A program made the position numbers and the translations under genes. The notes below the pieces were generated by a model. That model was not told the DNA's origin. It saw only the letters and a list, made by a program, of their open reading frames with translations, and did not search any database. This document shows, one piece after another, positions 24,609 through 33,982 of a stretch of DNA of 49,624 nucleotides (position 1 is the stretch's first letter; each line of letters opens with the position of its first letter). Origin of the DNA: Saprospiraceae bacterium UBA3362 (GTDB lineage: Bacteria > Bacteroidota > Bacteroidia > Chitinophagales > Saprospiraceae); the NCBI GenBank assembly GCA_002360455.1, contig DEQQ01000102.1:1-49624 (forward strand). The letters run 5' to 3'.

Positions 24609-27491
24609 ATGAACTCTTTTGAACGTTACGATAAGTTTGAAAACAGACATATTGGGAGCACAGGACCCGACCAGGTGGCCATGCTCCGCAGAATCGGCGT
24701 AGGGTCGATTGATGAATTGATAGGACAAACGGTGCCGGATTCTATAAGACTCAGTCAGCCCATGCAAATTAATGCCGCATTGTCGGAGTTTGATTATTTG
24801 AATCAGCTCAAACAAATTGCCTCAAAAAATGTGGTGGCTTCTAACTTCATTGGTCAGGGTTATTACGGTACGATTACACCGTCTGTAATCTCAAGAAATG
24901 TATTTCAGAATCCGGGTTGGTACACACAATATACGCCCTATCAGGCAGAGATAGCACAGGGTAGACTGGAAGCTCTTCTCAATTACCAAACCATGGTTAT
25001 AGATTTTACAGGCTTGCCCATTGCCAATGCCTCTTTGTTGGATGAGGGGACGGCAGCATCGGAGGCGATGTTGATGTTCTACCACGCCAAAGAAAAACGA
25101 AGTAAAGAAGAGTCTCCTAATGTGTTTTTTGTGGACGAAGCAGTTTATGGACAGACACTGGATGTGCTCAAATCGAGAGCGTGGCCACAGGGAATAGAGA
25201 TCGTTGTAGGAGATTGGAAAAACGGAAAATTGCCGGCTCGATGTTTTGGTGTTTTGCTTCAATATCCTAACTCCAAAGGGTGCGTAGAAGACTATCAGGC
25301 CTTTATAGAACAGGCTAAAGCCCAGGATTGTCTGGTGGCTCTGGCGACAGATTTGCTGGCATTGTGTTTGTTGAAATCACCCGGTGAGCTTGGTGCTGAT
25401 GTGGCCTTGGGAAATAGCCAGAGACTTGGAGTACCAATGGGATTCGGTGGTCCGCATGCTGCATTTTTTGCAACCAAAGAAGAATTCAAAAGGGTAATTC
25501 CGGGAAGAATCATAGGAGTATCCATAGACGAGCAGGGCAATAGAGCTCTGAGAATGGCTCTGCAAACCAGAGAACAACATATACGTAGAGAGAAAGCAAC
25601 CTCCAATATCTGTACTGCCCAAGCTTTACTTGCCATCATGTCTTCTATGTATGCCGTGTATCATGGACCTAACGGGATGTATGCTATAGCAAGAAGAATA
25701 CATGATCTTACAGCAGCCCTGTCCGAAGCCTTGGCTGCCAACGGATTTAAAAATCAAAATGCCCATTTTTTTGATACCATTTCAGTGACTGTCAGTGAGT
25801 CTGATGCGGCCGTCATTAGAACGTTGGCCGAGAGCAAGGCAGTTAATTTTTGGTATGGAAAACAAAGCATCCAGATCAGTATTGATGAAACAAGCAATCC
25901 GGATCAATTGGAACAAATCATCAGAATATTCTGTGAAGCTACAGGAAAAAAAACCGGAAGCTTGCTGATGCCAACCTCTGAGGTTAAATTACCTCAGCAA
26001 CTCATCCGTAGTTCGGACTATCTTACTCACGATATCTTCAATATGCATCATACCGAATCTTCCATGATGCGCTACATCAAATCTCTTGAGAATAAGGATC
26101 TTTCATTGGTACATTCCATGATCTCATTAGGATCATGCACCATGAAGTTGAATGCCGCCACCGAGTTGATTCCTGTGTCTTGGGAGGCATTTAGTAATAT
26201 TCATCCATTTGCTCCTACAGCACAAACCCGTGGCTATGCACAGATGATCTCCGAATTGGAGGCAGACCTTTGTCAAGCTACAGGATTTACAGCCTGCTCG
26301 CTTCAGCCTAACTCGGGAGCGCAGGGAGAATTTGCCGGTCTGCTGGTCATCAAAGCTTATCATGAAGACAGAGGAGACCATCACAGAACTGTAGCCCTTA
26401 TACCAAGCTCTGCCCATGGCACAAATCCTGCTTCTGCAGTGATCGCAGGTATGGAGGTTGTAGTCACTGCCTGTGATGATCATGGCAATATTGTAGTAGA
26501 AGATATCAAGGCCAAAGCCGAACAGTATAAGGATCGTTTAGCCTGTTTGATGGTGACATATCCAAGTACTCACGGAGTTTTTGAGACCTCCATTCAGGAG
26601 ATTTGTGAGATCATTCATGCAAACGGAGGCTTGGTCTATATGGATGGAGCCAATATGAATGCTCAGGTAGGGTTGACAAGTCCTGCGAGAATCGGTGCTG
26701 ATGTTTGTCATCTTAATTTGCACAAAACATTTGCCATTCCGCACGGAGGTGGAGGTCCGGGCATGGGTCCTATCTGCTGCAACGACAAGCTAAAAAATTA
26801 TCTTCCGGCTCATCCTTATCGTCAAGATCTGAACAAAGGATCTGCTGTTCCGGCTGTTTCCGCAGCCCCTTACGGAAGTGCGAGCATTCTATTGATTTCT
26901 TATGCTTATATCAAGATGCTTGGCGCCGACGGTCTTACCAAGTCCACCAAGCACGCCATATTGAATGCGAATTATATAGCATCCCGTCTGCAAGAGAAAT
27001 ATAAGGTGCTTTATACAGGGGAGAAAGGCCGAGTAGCACATGAGCTGATTCTTGACTTGAGACCTTATAAAGACGCCGGAGTAAGTGCAGAAGATGTGGC
27101 CAAGAGGCTTATGGACTATGGATTCCATGCCCCAACACTGTCATTTCCTGTAGCCGGAACGATCATGATAGAGCCTACCGAAAGCGAAAACCAACTGGAG
27201 CTGGATCGTTTTTGTAACGCACTTTTGATGATTCGCGAAGAGATCGACGAAGTGGCAAGAGGAGAATATCCGGCCGACAATAATGTACTCAGCAATGCCC
27301 CACATACAGCGGAGATCATCACTGCAGATGAGTGGACAAGACCTTACAGCAGACAGAAGGCCGCTTATCCTGCGCCATTTATGAAAGCTATGAATAAGTT
27401 TTGGCCGACGGTAGGGCGCGTCAATAATGCCCATGGAGACAGAAATCTGATCTGCACCTGCCCACCTATGGAGAGCTATATGAACTCCTAA
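24609..27491 (+). CDS. gcvP: Glycine dehydrogenase (aminomethyl-transferring), P protein
   Basis: A 960-residue PLP enzyme of the glycine cleavage system: it decarboxylates glycine and passes the aminomethyl group to lipoylated H protein. Start is the ATG at 24609; the TTG at 24582 is inside the -7 box. It is the long single-chain form with two homologous halves. The N-half begins with FENRHIGSTGPDQ, and the C-half has the PLP lysine Lys706 in LHKTFAIPHGGGGPGMGPI. SLGSCTMKLNAATEL and the C-terminal RVNNAHGDRNLICTCPP are family signatures. gcvT and gcvH are not in the window. No glycine riboswitch was seen upstream. Confidence 0.96.
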   Translation: MNSFERYDKFENRHIGSTGPDQVAMLRRIGVGSIDELIGQTVPDSIRLSQPMQINAALSEFDYLNQLKQIASKNVVASNFIGQGYYGTITPSVISRNVFQNPGWYTQYTPYQAEIAQGRLEALLNYQTMVIDFTGLPIANASLLDEGTAASEAMLMFYHAKEKRSKEESPNVFFVDEAVYGQTLDVLKSRAWPQGIEIVVGDWKNGKLPARCFGVLLQYPNSKGCVEDYQAFIEQAKAQDCLVALATDLLALCLLKSPGELGADVALGNSQRLGVPMGFGGPHAAFFATKEEFKRVIPGRIIGVSIDEQGNRALRMALQTREQHIRREKATSNICTAQALLAIMSSMYAVYHGPNGMYAIARRIHDLTAALSEALAANGFKNQNAHFFDTISVTVSESDAAVIRTLAESKAVNFWYGKQSIQISIDETSNPDQLEQIIRIFCEATGKKTGSLLMPTSEVKLPQQLIRSSDYLTHDIFNMHHTESSMMRYIKSLENKDLSLVHSMISLGSCTMKLNAATELIPVSWEAFSNIHPFAPTAQTRGYAQMISELEADLCQATGFTACSLQPNSGAQGEFAGLLVIKAYHEDRGDHHRTVALIPSSAHGTNPASAVIAGMEVVVTACDDHGNIVVEDIKAKAEQYKDRLACLMVTYPSTHGVFETSIQEICEIIHANGGLVYMDGANMNAQVGLTSPARIGADVCHLNLHKTFAIPHGGGGPGMGPICCNDKLKNYLPAHPYRQDLNKGSAVPAVSAAPYGSASILLISYAYIKMLGADGLTKSTKHAILNANYIASRLQEKYKVLYTGEKGRVAHELILDLRPYKDAGVSAEDVAKRLMDYGFHAPTLSFPVAGTIMIEPTESENQLELDRFCNALLMIREEIDEVARGEYPADNNVLSNAPHTAEIITADEWTRPYSRQKAAYPAPFMKAMNKFWPTVGRVNNAHGDRNLICTCPPMESYMNS

Positions 27492-27806
27492 AAGAGAAAA
27501 AACAAGCTAAAACAGCAACATTTTTAAGCAATAAAAGAATAGGATGGCATGACCCCGCACTTTGCGGGGTCGGAGCCTTCCGGGGTTCACTGCGTTCCGT
27601 GCTTCGCACCACTGCCTCCGGCAGTGCCCTACAGACTCCTCATGCTCAATTTCCAATTTTGGACAGCCACTTTGTATTGCATTCTCTGAGGATTTGTGTG
27701 GGATGCATAAGAATTCGTCTGCTTATGAGTATCTTTACGCAGTGAGAAAATCCATCACAAGAAAGTCAAATCCTGTCCGGAGGTAATTTCAAATCCGGTC
27801 AATCCC
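27492..27806. repeat. GC-rich palindromic intergenic element between gcvP and rnr
   Basis: In this 315-base gap, bases 27551-27626 are far richer in G and C than the surroundings and hold two perfect hairpins: GACCCCGC-ACTTT-GCGGGGTC at 27551-27571 and CACTGCC-TCC-GGCAGTG at 27610-27626, with a small GTGC-TTC-GCAC between. It looks like a dispersed intergenic repeat of the phylum, but only one copy is in the window. It could end gcvP transcription. The ORF across it is not credible. Confidence 0.6.
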
Positions 27807-29957
27807 ATGAAGAAAAAAAAGATCAACAAAGGAAGCAAAATCCAACATCCTAAAACTAAATTCAAAACCAAAGATCTGCTGACCATTTTTGCTGAGCATA
27901 AAGGCAAGGCATTAGGAGTTACCAGCCTTATGAACAAGCTAAAAATTCAAAAAGCTGCAGAACTCATGGAGCAACTGGATCTGCTTACCAAGAAAAAATT
28001 ATTGCTCAAAGTCAGCCCGGGAAAATGGGCCATCAACGAACCAAAAGATAAGATCAAAGGAAAGTCGCAACTATATGAAGGAGTGGTGGATATGGCAAGA
28101 GCCGGATTTGCCTACATCCTTTGCAAAGGAATCAAGCAGGATATTTTTGTAAGTGCAAGAAATCTTGCCACGGCACAGGACGGTGATGTGGTCAAAGTCC
28201 AAATGGATAGACTGTACACCGGAAGACCGGAAGGAAAAGTAGTCGAAATATTGCATCGATCCAAAACACAGTTTGTGGGAGTTTACAGAGAGCATAAAAA
28301 TCACAAGCTTGTGGTGGTCGCACAAGGTCAACAGTTCATAGAAATTCAACTGCAGGCCAAATCAAAACACAGCGTCAAAGATTTTGATAAAGTCATTGTC
28401 GAAATTACTCACTGGCCTGAGCGCAGATCAGACACTTATCGCGGAAAAATTCTCAAAGTATTGGGAGCGGATGCATCTGTAGAAATGGAGATGGAAACCA
28501 TTCTTGCCGAGCAGGGATTTTTGTTGGAATTTTCTCCGACAGCAATAGAAGAAAGTGAGGCCATGCCGGATGAAATTACCGACATTGACCAACGGAGAGA
28601 TTTTCGTGATCTCTTAAGCTTTACAATAGACCCTGTAGATGCCAAAGATTTTGATGATGCACTTTCTGTATCATACAATTTGGACGGGCAGCTTGAAATA
28701 GGAGTTCATATAGCCGATGTAAGTTATTATGTAAAAGAGAATTCGGCATTAGACAAAGAAGCACTCAAGAGAGGAAACTCGGTGTATTTGGTAGATCGGG
28801 TTGTCCCTATGTTGCCAGAGCGATTGAGCAACGAACTTTGTTCTTTGAGACCTAATGAAGACAAAGCTTGTTTTGCTGTAGTATTTACATTCAACGAAAA
28901 ACAAGAAATTATTCATCACTGGATAGGCAGGACGGTGATTCATTCTCAGAGAAGATTTGCCTATGAAGAGGTGCAGGCCATATTGGATCAAGGCAGAGGA
29001 GAACTCCATACAGAATTAAATCTTCTGAACACACTCGCAAAAAAAATAAAAAAAGAAAGATTGGCGCACGGTGCTATAGATTTTGATTCAGAAGAAGTGA
29101 GATTCAAACTGGACGAAAACAAGAAACCTGTAGAACTTTATGTCAAGCAAAGATTTGATGCGCACATGCTCATAGAAGAATTTATGCTGCTTGCCAATAA
29201 ATTTGTAGCCAACTTCATGGTGCATAAAAACGAGAATAAACCTATCCCTTTTGTTTATAGAATTCACGATCTGCCGGACGAGTCCAAATTGGAAGACTTC
29301 ATGTTGTTTGCTAAAGAAATGGGCATCAAAATGGATTTTTCGAGCCCCACAAAAATAGCAAAGTCACTCAATTATCTTGCAGATCAGGCAAGACAAAAGG
29401 AGGAACTCCGATTCTTATTGCCTATGGCGATACGCACTATGGCAAAGGCGGAATACAGTCCTGAGAATATTGGACATTATGGATTGGGATTTGAAAATTA
29501 TACCCACTTCACTTCTCCGATAAGAAGATACTCGGATTTGATGGTGCATCGAATTTTGTTTGCCAATCTTCACAAAGAAAAAAGATTTGACCTTGGTAAA
29601 ATTGATCTTGAATGTTTGCATATTTCTTCGCAAGAACGCAAAGCAATGGAAGCTGAGAGAGAAAGCACCAAATATTTTCAGACAGTGTACATGCAGGAAT
29701 TCATTGGAAAAGTTTTTGATGCAAGAATTACCGGCATGAATGATCGCAATTTTTATGTTGAAATTCTTGAGAGCAAATGCGAATGTAGCATAGCTTTGAA
29801 TGCTTTTGAAGACGGAATCATAGTAGAAAAATCGAGGATGATAGCTAGATCATCATTGACAGAGAAGACTTATAAAATTGGAAGTCGAGTGAAAGTGAAA
29901 ATTACATCAGCCTATCCTGAAGACAGAGAGGTCTGTGGTCAATTGGTGGAAGAGTAA
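27807..29957 (+). CDS. rnr: Ribonuclease R
   Basis: A 716-residue 3'-5' exoribonuclease that degrades structured RNA. A basic N-terminus (KKKKINKG) precedes a winged-helix-like region, two cold-shock OB domains (about 70-225, with YEGVVDMARAGFAYI and DGDVVKVQMDR), the RNB catalytic domain (about 260-590) and a C-terminal S1 domain (about 630-712). The metal-binding motif DPVDAKDFDDA begins at Asp275, with Asp278, Asp281, Asp283 and Asp284. HFTSPIRRYSDLMVHR is the second RNB signature. Length is normal for Bacteroidota RNase R. It ends convergent to the Lrp-type regulator, 41 bases away. Confidence 0.95.
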   Translation: MKKKKINKGSKIQHPKTKFKTKDLLTIFAEHKGKALGVTSLMNKLKIQKAAELMEQLDLLTKKKLLLKVSPGKWAINEPKDKIKGKSQLYEGVVDMARAGFAYILCKGIKQDIFVSARNLATAQDGDVVKVQMDRLYTGRPEGKVVEILHRSKTQFVGVYREHKNHKLVVVAQGQQFIEIQLQAKSKHSVKDFDKVIVEITHWPERRSDTYRGKILKVLGADASVEMEMETILAEQGFLLEFSPTAIEESEAMPDEITDIDQRRDFRDLLSFTIDPVDAKDFDDALSVSYNLDGQLEIGVHIADVSYYVKENSALDKEALKRGNSVYLVDRVVPMLPERLSNELCSLRPNEDKACFAVVFTFNEKQEIIHHWIGRTVIHSQRRFAYEEVQAILDQGRGELHTELNLLNTLAKKIKKERLAHGAIDFDSEEVRFKLDENKKPVELYVKQRFDAHMLIEEFMLLANKFVANFMVHKNENKPIPFVYRIHDLPDESKLEDFMLFAKEMGIKMDFSSPTKIAKSLNYLADQARQKEELRFLLPMAIRTMAKAEYSPENIGHYGLGFENYTHFTSPIRRYSDLMVHRILFANLHKEKRFDLGKIDLECLHISSQERKAMEAERESTKYFQTVYMQEFIGKVFDARITGMNDRNFYVEILESKCECSIALNAFEDGIIVEKSRMIARSSLTEKTYKIGSRVKVKITSAYPEDREVCGQLVEE

Positions 29958-29998
29958 GATTTTTATTATTTTAAAAACATCAAAGAAAAAGATCAATA

Positions 29999-30460
29999 TC
30001 AGACAGGAAGAGCCGGATCATTCTTTACTTCTTTCATCACAAAAAAACTATGATATTGACCGATATTGGGAAGTTCAGCAATTTTGTTTACGATAAAATT
30101 ATTGTAATCGGTAATGTCTTGAGCCAGGATTTTCAGCATATAATCGTAATTGCCGGAGATCGCATAGATTTCTAAAACCTGAGGAAGTTTTGCTATATCG
30201 CGTTCAAAATTGAGTAGAGCTTTTTTTGATTGTTCTTTGAGAACAATATTGCAATACACCATGATTCCGAAGCCAAGTTTTTCTCTGTCGCAGAGAGCAA
30301 CATATTTTTTAATATATCCTTCTTCGCGAAGTTTTTTTACACGCTCATAAGTCGGAGTAAAAGACAGATCTATCTTTTGTGCCAGATCTTTGATGGAGAC
30401 ATAAGCGTCTTGTTGGAAGATCCTCAGTATGTGAAAATCTATGTCGTCTAAAGCTTTCAT
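29999..30460 (-). CDS. Lrp/AsnC family transcriptional regulator
   Basis: A 153-residue regulator. The N-terminal helix-turn-helix (about 5-55) has DDIDFHILRIFQQDAYVSIKDLA and FTPTYERVKKLREEGYI; the RAM ligand-binding domain follows (about 68-145) with VLEIYAISGNYDYMLKI, the characteristic G-x-x-D-Y loop. Members respond to amino acids and form octamers. Its target cannot be read from sequence; it is next to rnr and an accessory stretch, neither of which is an obvious amino-acid operon. Confidence 0.92.
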   Translation of the reverse strand: MKALDDIDFHILRIFQQDAYVSIKDLAQKIDLSFTPTYERVKKLREEGYIKKYVALCDREKLGFGIMVYCNIVLKEQSKKALLNFERDIAKLPQVLEIYAISGNYDYMLKILAQDITDYNNFIVNKIAELPNIGQYHSFFVMKEVKNDPALPV

Positions 30461-30782
30461 AGTACGAAGTTAATAAAAAAATTGGAATGACTGCATTTTG
30501 ATTGAGAAACATTGGGATATAACTTTGGTGAAATTCTATTTTCTTATAATGCAATCACGGAAAAGTTGTGCACAATTTGGTGTCAAAAGATTGATGAGCA
30601 AATGGCTTTTGTGCCGATTTTTTAATGGCTTTATTTGCTTTCATTTTCATGGTTTATTATTTTATAGCTATTAGGAATTAGTACTCTCAGTGAATGGTAT
30701 TTCTTAAGGCTTGCGCCTTTTATTATTTACTGAATTGTAAACTGATATTCTGTGAATATTGGTGATATGCTGAAATTAAAAA

Positions 30783-31347
30783 AGAGGAAAACCCTATAAA
30801 AGGAAAAACAAAAATTCCATTTATAATGCAAATATGAATCAACTCTCCTATAAATATTTTGAAGGAGTGGATTTGTTAAATATTGAAGGGGTCAATGAAT
30901 CTACGATTATAGTATTGATGAGTGAAGTGGGAATAAAGAGGATCACAAAAATGAATCTGCCAAACAATTTGCATCCTGGTTACGATTGGCGCCAAACAAT
31001 AAAATAGGTGGCGGTAAGATATTGTCGCACCACTTTCCCCAAGGAAGTAGTAGATTAAAGCAGGCCTTGCATCATACTGTTAATGCTATAGGTCAATTGA
31101 AAGAAGGAATTTTAGCTGACTTCTTTAAAAGGATAAGTTAAAAGAAAGGGAGAGCTGTAGCCATACGCGCCTTGGTTAGAATACTTGCAGTAATAATCTG
31201 GAGCATGATTACAAAAGGACAAGCAAACTCCTCTCCCGCGACTTATTCATGCTTAGATGAAAAAAACTTAAAATTGTGAAGAGAATTAGAAAAACTGTTG
31301 CTAAATTTGGACTAAAACAAGATGATCTTGGATTTGCAACATATTGA
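30783..31347 (+). pseudogene. Decayed IS110-family transposase, C-terminal part
   Basis: Joining frames gives the C-terminal (transposase_20) region of an IS110-type enzyme: FEGVDLLNIEGVNEST, then after a frameshift near 30930-30955 SAKQFASWLRLAPNNKI, GGGKILSHHFPQGSSRLKQA and LHHTVNAIGQLKEG, then an in-frame TAA at 31139-31141, KKGRAVAIRALVRILAVII, another frameshift near 31275 and KTVAKFGLKQDDLGFATY before a TGA at 31345. Each piece fits the family order. The N-terminal DEDD domain is missing. This is an inactive remnant marking past insertion. The bases from 30461 to 30782 show no gene. Confidence 0.85.
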
Positions 31348-31426
31348 TTTTCAGGCTTGGCTGGTGACGTTAGTCAGAAGCGTGGAACGACACAGCTCGA
31401 CAATAAAAATGAAATTTGACGTATAA

Positions 31427-32125
31427 ATGATAGTACAAATTGATATAGATTTTGACTTTCGAAAAGACAGTAAATGTGGCGACCCTGATACGGACAGTCC
31501 AAAATTATTTGAAATTCACAAGTTGTTATGGGGTAAAGAATTACCAAATGGAAAAGAATTCACCTTAGAAATTAAAGGATACAGTTATGGAAGATTTCTT
31601 TTGAAAAACAACTTCACAATGAGTCTGTCAAGCGACAGAATGTGCCCTCATTTTGACGGAAAATATAGCAAAAAGTTTGACGATTGGCTTTCAGACAATG
31701 AACGAGAAGAACTAAAACATAAAGTTCGGACTATTGGAGGACACATAGTTTTTCCAGCACATAAAAAGAATGGTTTCACAATTAATCAAGCCAGAGGAGT
31801 AAGCAGAATAATTTGTGACAGGTTTGACTTGACTTTGGAGTGTATAAAACGTTTTTACGAAGACGAAGAAAGCCCACTTTCAAAGACAATTTCAAATTAC
31901 AAAGACTTTTTTGACTTGTTTGTTGACTTTAATGGTTATGTTGACTTTTTTCATTTACAAGACTTTGTTGACCAAAACGGACAAATTGAATTTTCTCTAC
32001 CGTTTGACAATTTCATCAGACCGCCATTACCAAAGACAATTGACGAGTATAAAAAATATAAGGAACATACTTTAGACTTAATGAACAACAGAAACAGACG
32101 AATATTAAAAAGCATAACAAATTGA
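31427..32125 (+). CDS. DUF6994 family protein
   Basis: A 232-residue soluble protein without signal peptide. It resembles the DUF6994 family: an N-terminal DFDFRKDSKCGDPDTDSP, KLLWGKELPNGKEF, a middle TIGGHIVFPAHKKNGFTINQARGVSR, then RFDLTLECIKRFYEDEESPL and FNGYVDFFHLQDFVD. No catalytic motif is known. The gene lies in a gene-poor stretch directly after an IS110 remnant and is probably an accessory gene acquired by transfer. The recognition is from memory of the family pattern. Confidence 0.7.
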   Translation: MIVQIDIDFDFRKDSKCGDPDTDSPKLFEIHKLLWGKELPNGKEFTLEIKGYSYGRFLLKNNFTMSLSSDRMCPHFDGKYSKKFDDWLSDNEREELKHKVRTIGGHIVFPAHKKNGFTINQARGVSRIICDRFDLTLECIKRFYEDEESPLSKTISNYKDFFDLFVDFNGYVDFFHLQDFVDQNGQIEFSLPFDNFIRPPLPKTIDEYKKYKEHTLDLMNNRNRRILKSITN

Positions 32126-32734
32126 AAATGTTAAATTTGACAACTTAATGAAACAAAAACACCAACCAGTAAATCATTTAGCCGTATAGAGGAAAGTCCA
32201 ATTAAAGCTCAGCTAGGTGAATGAATTCAACACATTAAAATCAAACAAAATGAGCTTTCCGCCGCTCCTGAGTGCACTATGGATAAGCTATAGCTGTGAA
32301 TGATTTATACTTCAAATAGAACTAGCCTAATACAAGTCAAAATAAGATTAAACCTTTGTCTGTTAGTAATCAAAATGGAAAATTATTAAACCAAAAATGA
32401 GCTCAAATCATCATCACTGACTATAACAATAGTCAAGTGGAACCAAAAACTGATAAGAACAATAAAAAATTCATGGAAACTGCTATTTTTGTATAAAATA
32501 CAGTCTATGTCAGTTAACGCGATTCCCAATAGGGCAATGTATCCACCTCATCGGCAGGCTTCGTTTAACTTAAAATCGAAGCTGCGAAGAAGCTGTATAG
32601 AAATAAAAGAACTGTGAGTCAAATGTTGATGCCCTCAGATTCAATCATTGCTCTTGGCTCCTTGGTAAGAATAAACTTTCCTAAGATTTATAGGCTATGT
32701 CAGAAATAAAAAGTCAAAAACAAAAAATTATAGT
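32126..32734. other. Gene-poor intergenic region, 609 bases
   Basis: No supported ORF. Contains the left copy of a 20-base direct repeat (32243-32262). The rest looks like degraded sequence, but I could not assign any fragment to a family. Confidence 0.5.
32243..32262 (+). repeat. 20-bp direct repeat, left copy
   Basis: AAACAAAATGAGCTTTCCGC, identical to 33626-33645. Both copies are preceded within 40-60 bases by a GGAAA(A)GTC that is the rough complement of GAGCTTTCC, so each forms an imperfect palindrome. The pair brackets the SRPBCC and DUF2200 genes. Confidence 0.7.
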
Positions 32735-33148
32735 ATGGACAAAATAACTGTTAAAGCAAAAATTTCGACTGATAGACAGAAAGTTTGGGATTACTATACC
32801 AAACCGGAACATATTACAAAATGGAACTTTGCCAATGATGATTGGTGCTGTCCAACAGCTACGAATGATTTAAAAGTTGGTGGGCGATATATAACAAGGA
32901 TGGAAGCCAAAGATGGAAGCTTTGGTTTCAACTTTGATGCGACTTACACGGAGATTAACCGGCCCCAAAATTTTAGTTATGAATTTGGAGGACGTTTTGC
33001 GACAATTGAATTTAAGGAGCTTTCAGGAGAAACCGAAGTAATCATTACATTTGATGCGGAAACCGAAAACTCTATTGATCTTCAACGAAAAGGCTGGCAA
33101 GCTATTTTAGATAACTTCAAACAATACACTGAAGCCAATAACCCATGA
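32735..33148 (+). CDS. SRPBCC/AHSA1-like protein
   Basis: A 137-residue protein of the START/Bet v1-like superfamily, activator of Hsp90 ATPase homologue (AHSA1) type. ITVKAKISTDRQKVWDYYTKPEHITKWNFA is the N-terminal signature, DLKVGGRYITRMEAKDG follows, and the end GWQAILDNFKQYTEA is the long helix closing the cavity. Members bind hydrophobic ligands; none is indicated. It overlaps the DUF2200 gene by four bases (ATGA), so the two are co-translated. Both lie between 20-bp direct repeats. Confidence 0.88.
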   Translation: MDKITVKAKISTDRQKVWDYYTKPEHITKWNFANDDWCCPTATNDLKVGGRYITRMEAKDGSFGFNFDATYTEINRPQNFSYEFGGRFATIEFKELSGETEVIITFDAETENSIDLQRKGWQAILDNFKQYTEANNP

Positions 33149-33510
33149 ACATAACTTCTGAACATATTGAGCGTATCGAAAAGCTGACTTTTTCTTCTGT
33201 ATATCCTCACTACATTACCAAGGTTGAGAGTAAGGGACGAACAAAACAAGAGCTTCATCAAGTTATTGAGTGGTTGACAGGGTTTGATGACAATAAACTA
33301 CAAGAACTTATAGAAGTGAAAACAACTTTCCGAGAATTTTTTGAAAATGCCAAATTGAACCCAAATGCTAATTTGATCAAAGGCGTAATTTGCGGTTATA
33401 GAGTTGAAGAAATTGATCACCCTTTAACCAGGCAAGTTAGATACCTTGACAAATTAGTGGATGAGTTAGCGAAAGGAAGGAAGATGGAGAAAATATTAAG
33501 AATACCTTAA
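33145..33510 (+). CDS. DUF2200 domain protein
   Basis: A 121-residue protein matching DUF2200 over its length: HIERIEKLTFSSVYPHYITKVE, KGRTKQELHQVIEWLTGFD, TFREFFENAKLNPNANLIKGVICGYRVE and IDHPLTRQVRYLDKLVDELAKGR. The family is widespread and uncharacterised, often present in accessory regions. ATGA overlap with the SRPBCC gene. No signal peptide or membrane segment. Confidence 0.88.
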   Translation: MNITSEHIERIEKLTFSSVYPHYITKVESKGRTKQELHQVIEWLTGFDDNKLQELIEVKTTFREFFENAKLNPNANLIKGVICGYRVEEIDHPLTRQVRYLDKLVDELAKGRKMEKILRIP

Positions 33511-33982
33511 GATGTGAATTAAGGGCAGCCAGATAGAATGAGAAACACAGCCACCAACAACCACCCGCATACAGGAAACCCCGACAAAGAGCAAAGGCCG
33601 GAAAAGTCACTCAATGAATAAAAAAAAACAAAATGAGCTTTCCGCTATACGGAGTTAAAAACACAGGTTTTGCGTTAGTGGGCGAACAATGTGAATAGAA
33701 ACAATTGAGTAGTTAATAAACAATGGTGCCGGCAGACAGTTTATGGTTTCAAAAGCCCACCAACATTAAGCTCGTTGAAAAAGACCTATCAAATTAGCAG
33801 TAAAAACGAGCATCCTAGCATGAACAGGTTTTTCTTATTTCAAAGTGAATTCTACTTGCCATAAATGGATAAGGCACCATTAGTTGCATTTTATAAAAAG
33901 TTCACATATTTTCTGCCTAATACGGGTTCAATATGTCCACTCAAGTGAGGAAGTCTGGATTAAGAAATGAACTGAAAAATGT
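33511..33982. other. Intergenic region, 472 bases
   Basis: Holds the right 20-base direct repeat (33626-33645). No supported gene, RNA or terminator otherwise. Confidence 0.5.
33626..33645 (+). repeat. 20-bp direct repeat, right copy
   Basis: Identical to 32243-32262 (see there). Lies 116 bases after the DUF2200 stop and is followed by GTTAAAAACACAGG. Confidence 0.7.

Noticed and set aside
27562..27786. 74-residue frame across the GC-rich spacer
   Set aside because: Lies over palindromic repeat sequence; no start context or family.
32126..32734. Hidden gene or transposase fragment
   Set aside because: Short translated pieces in all frames gave no convincing family pattern.
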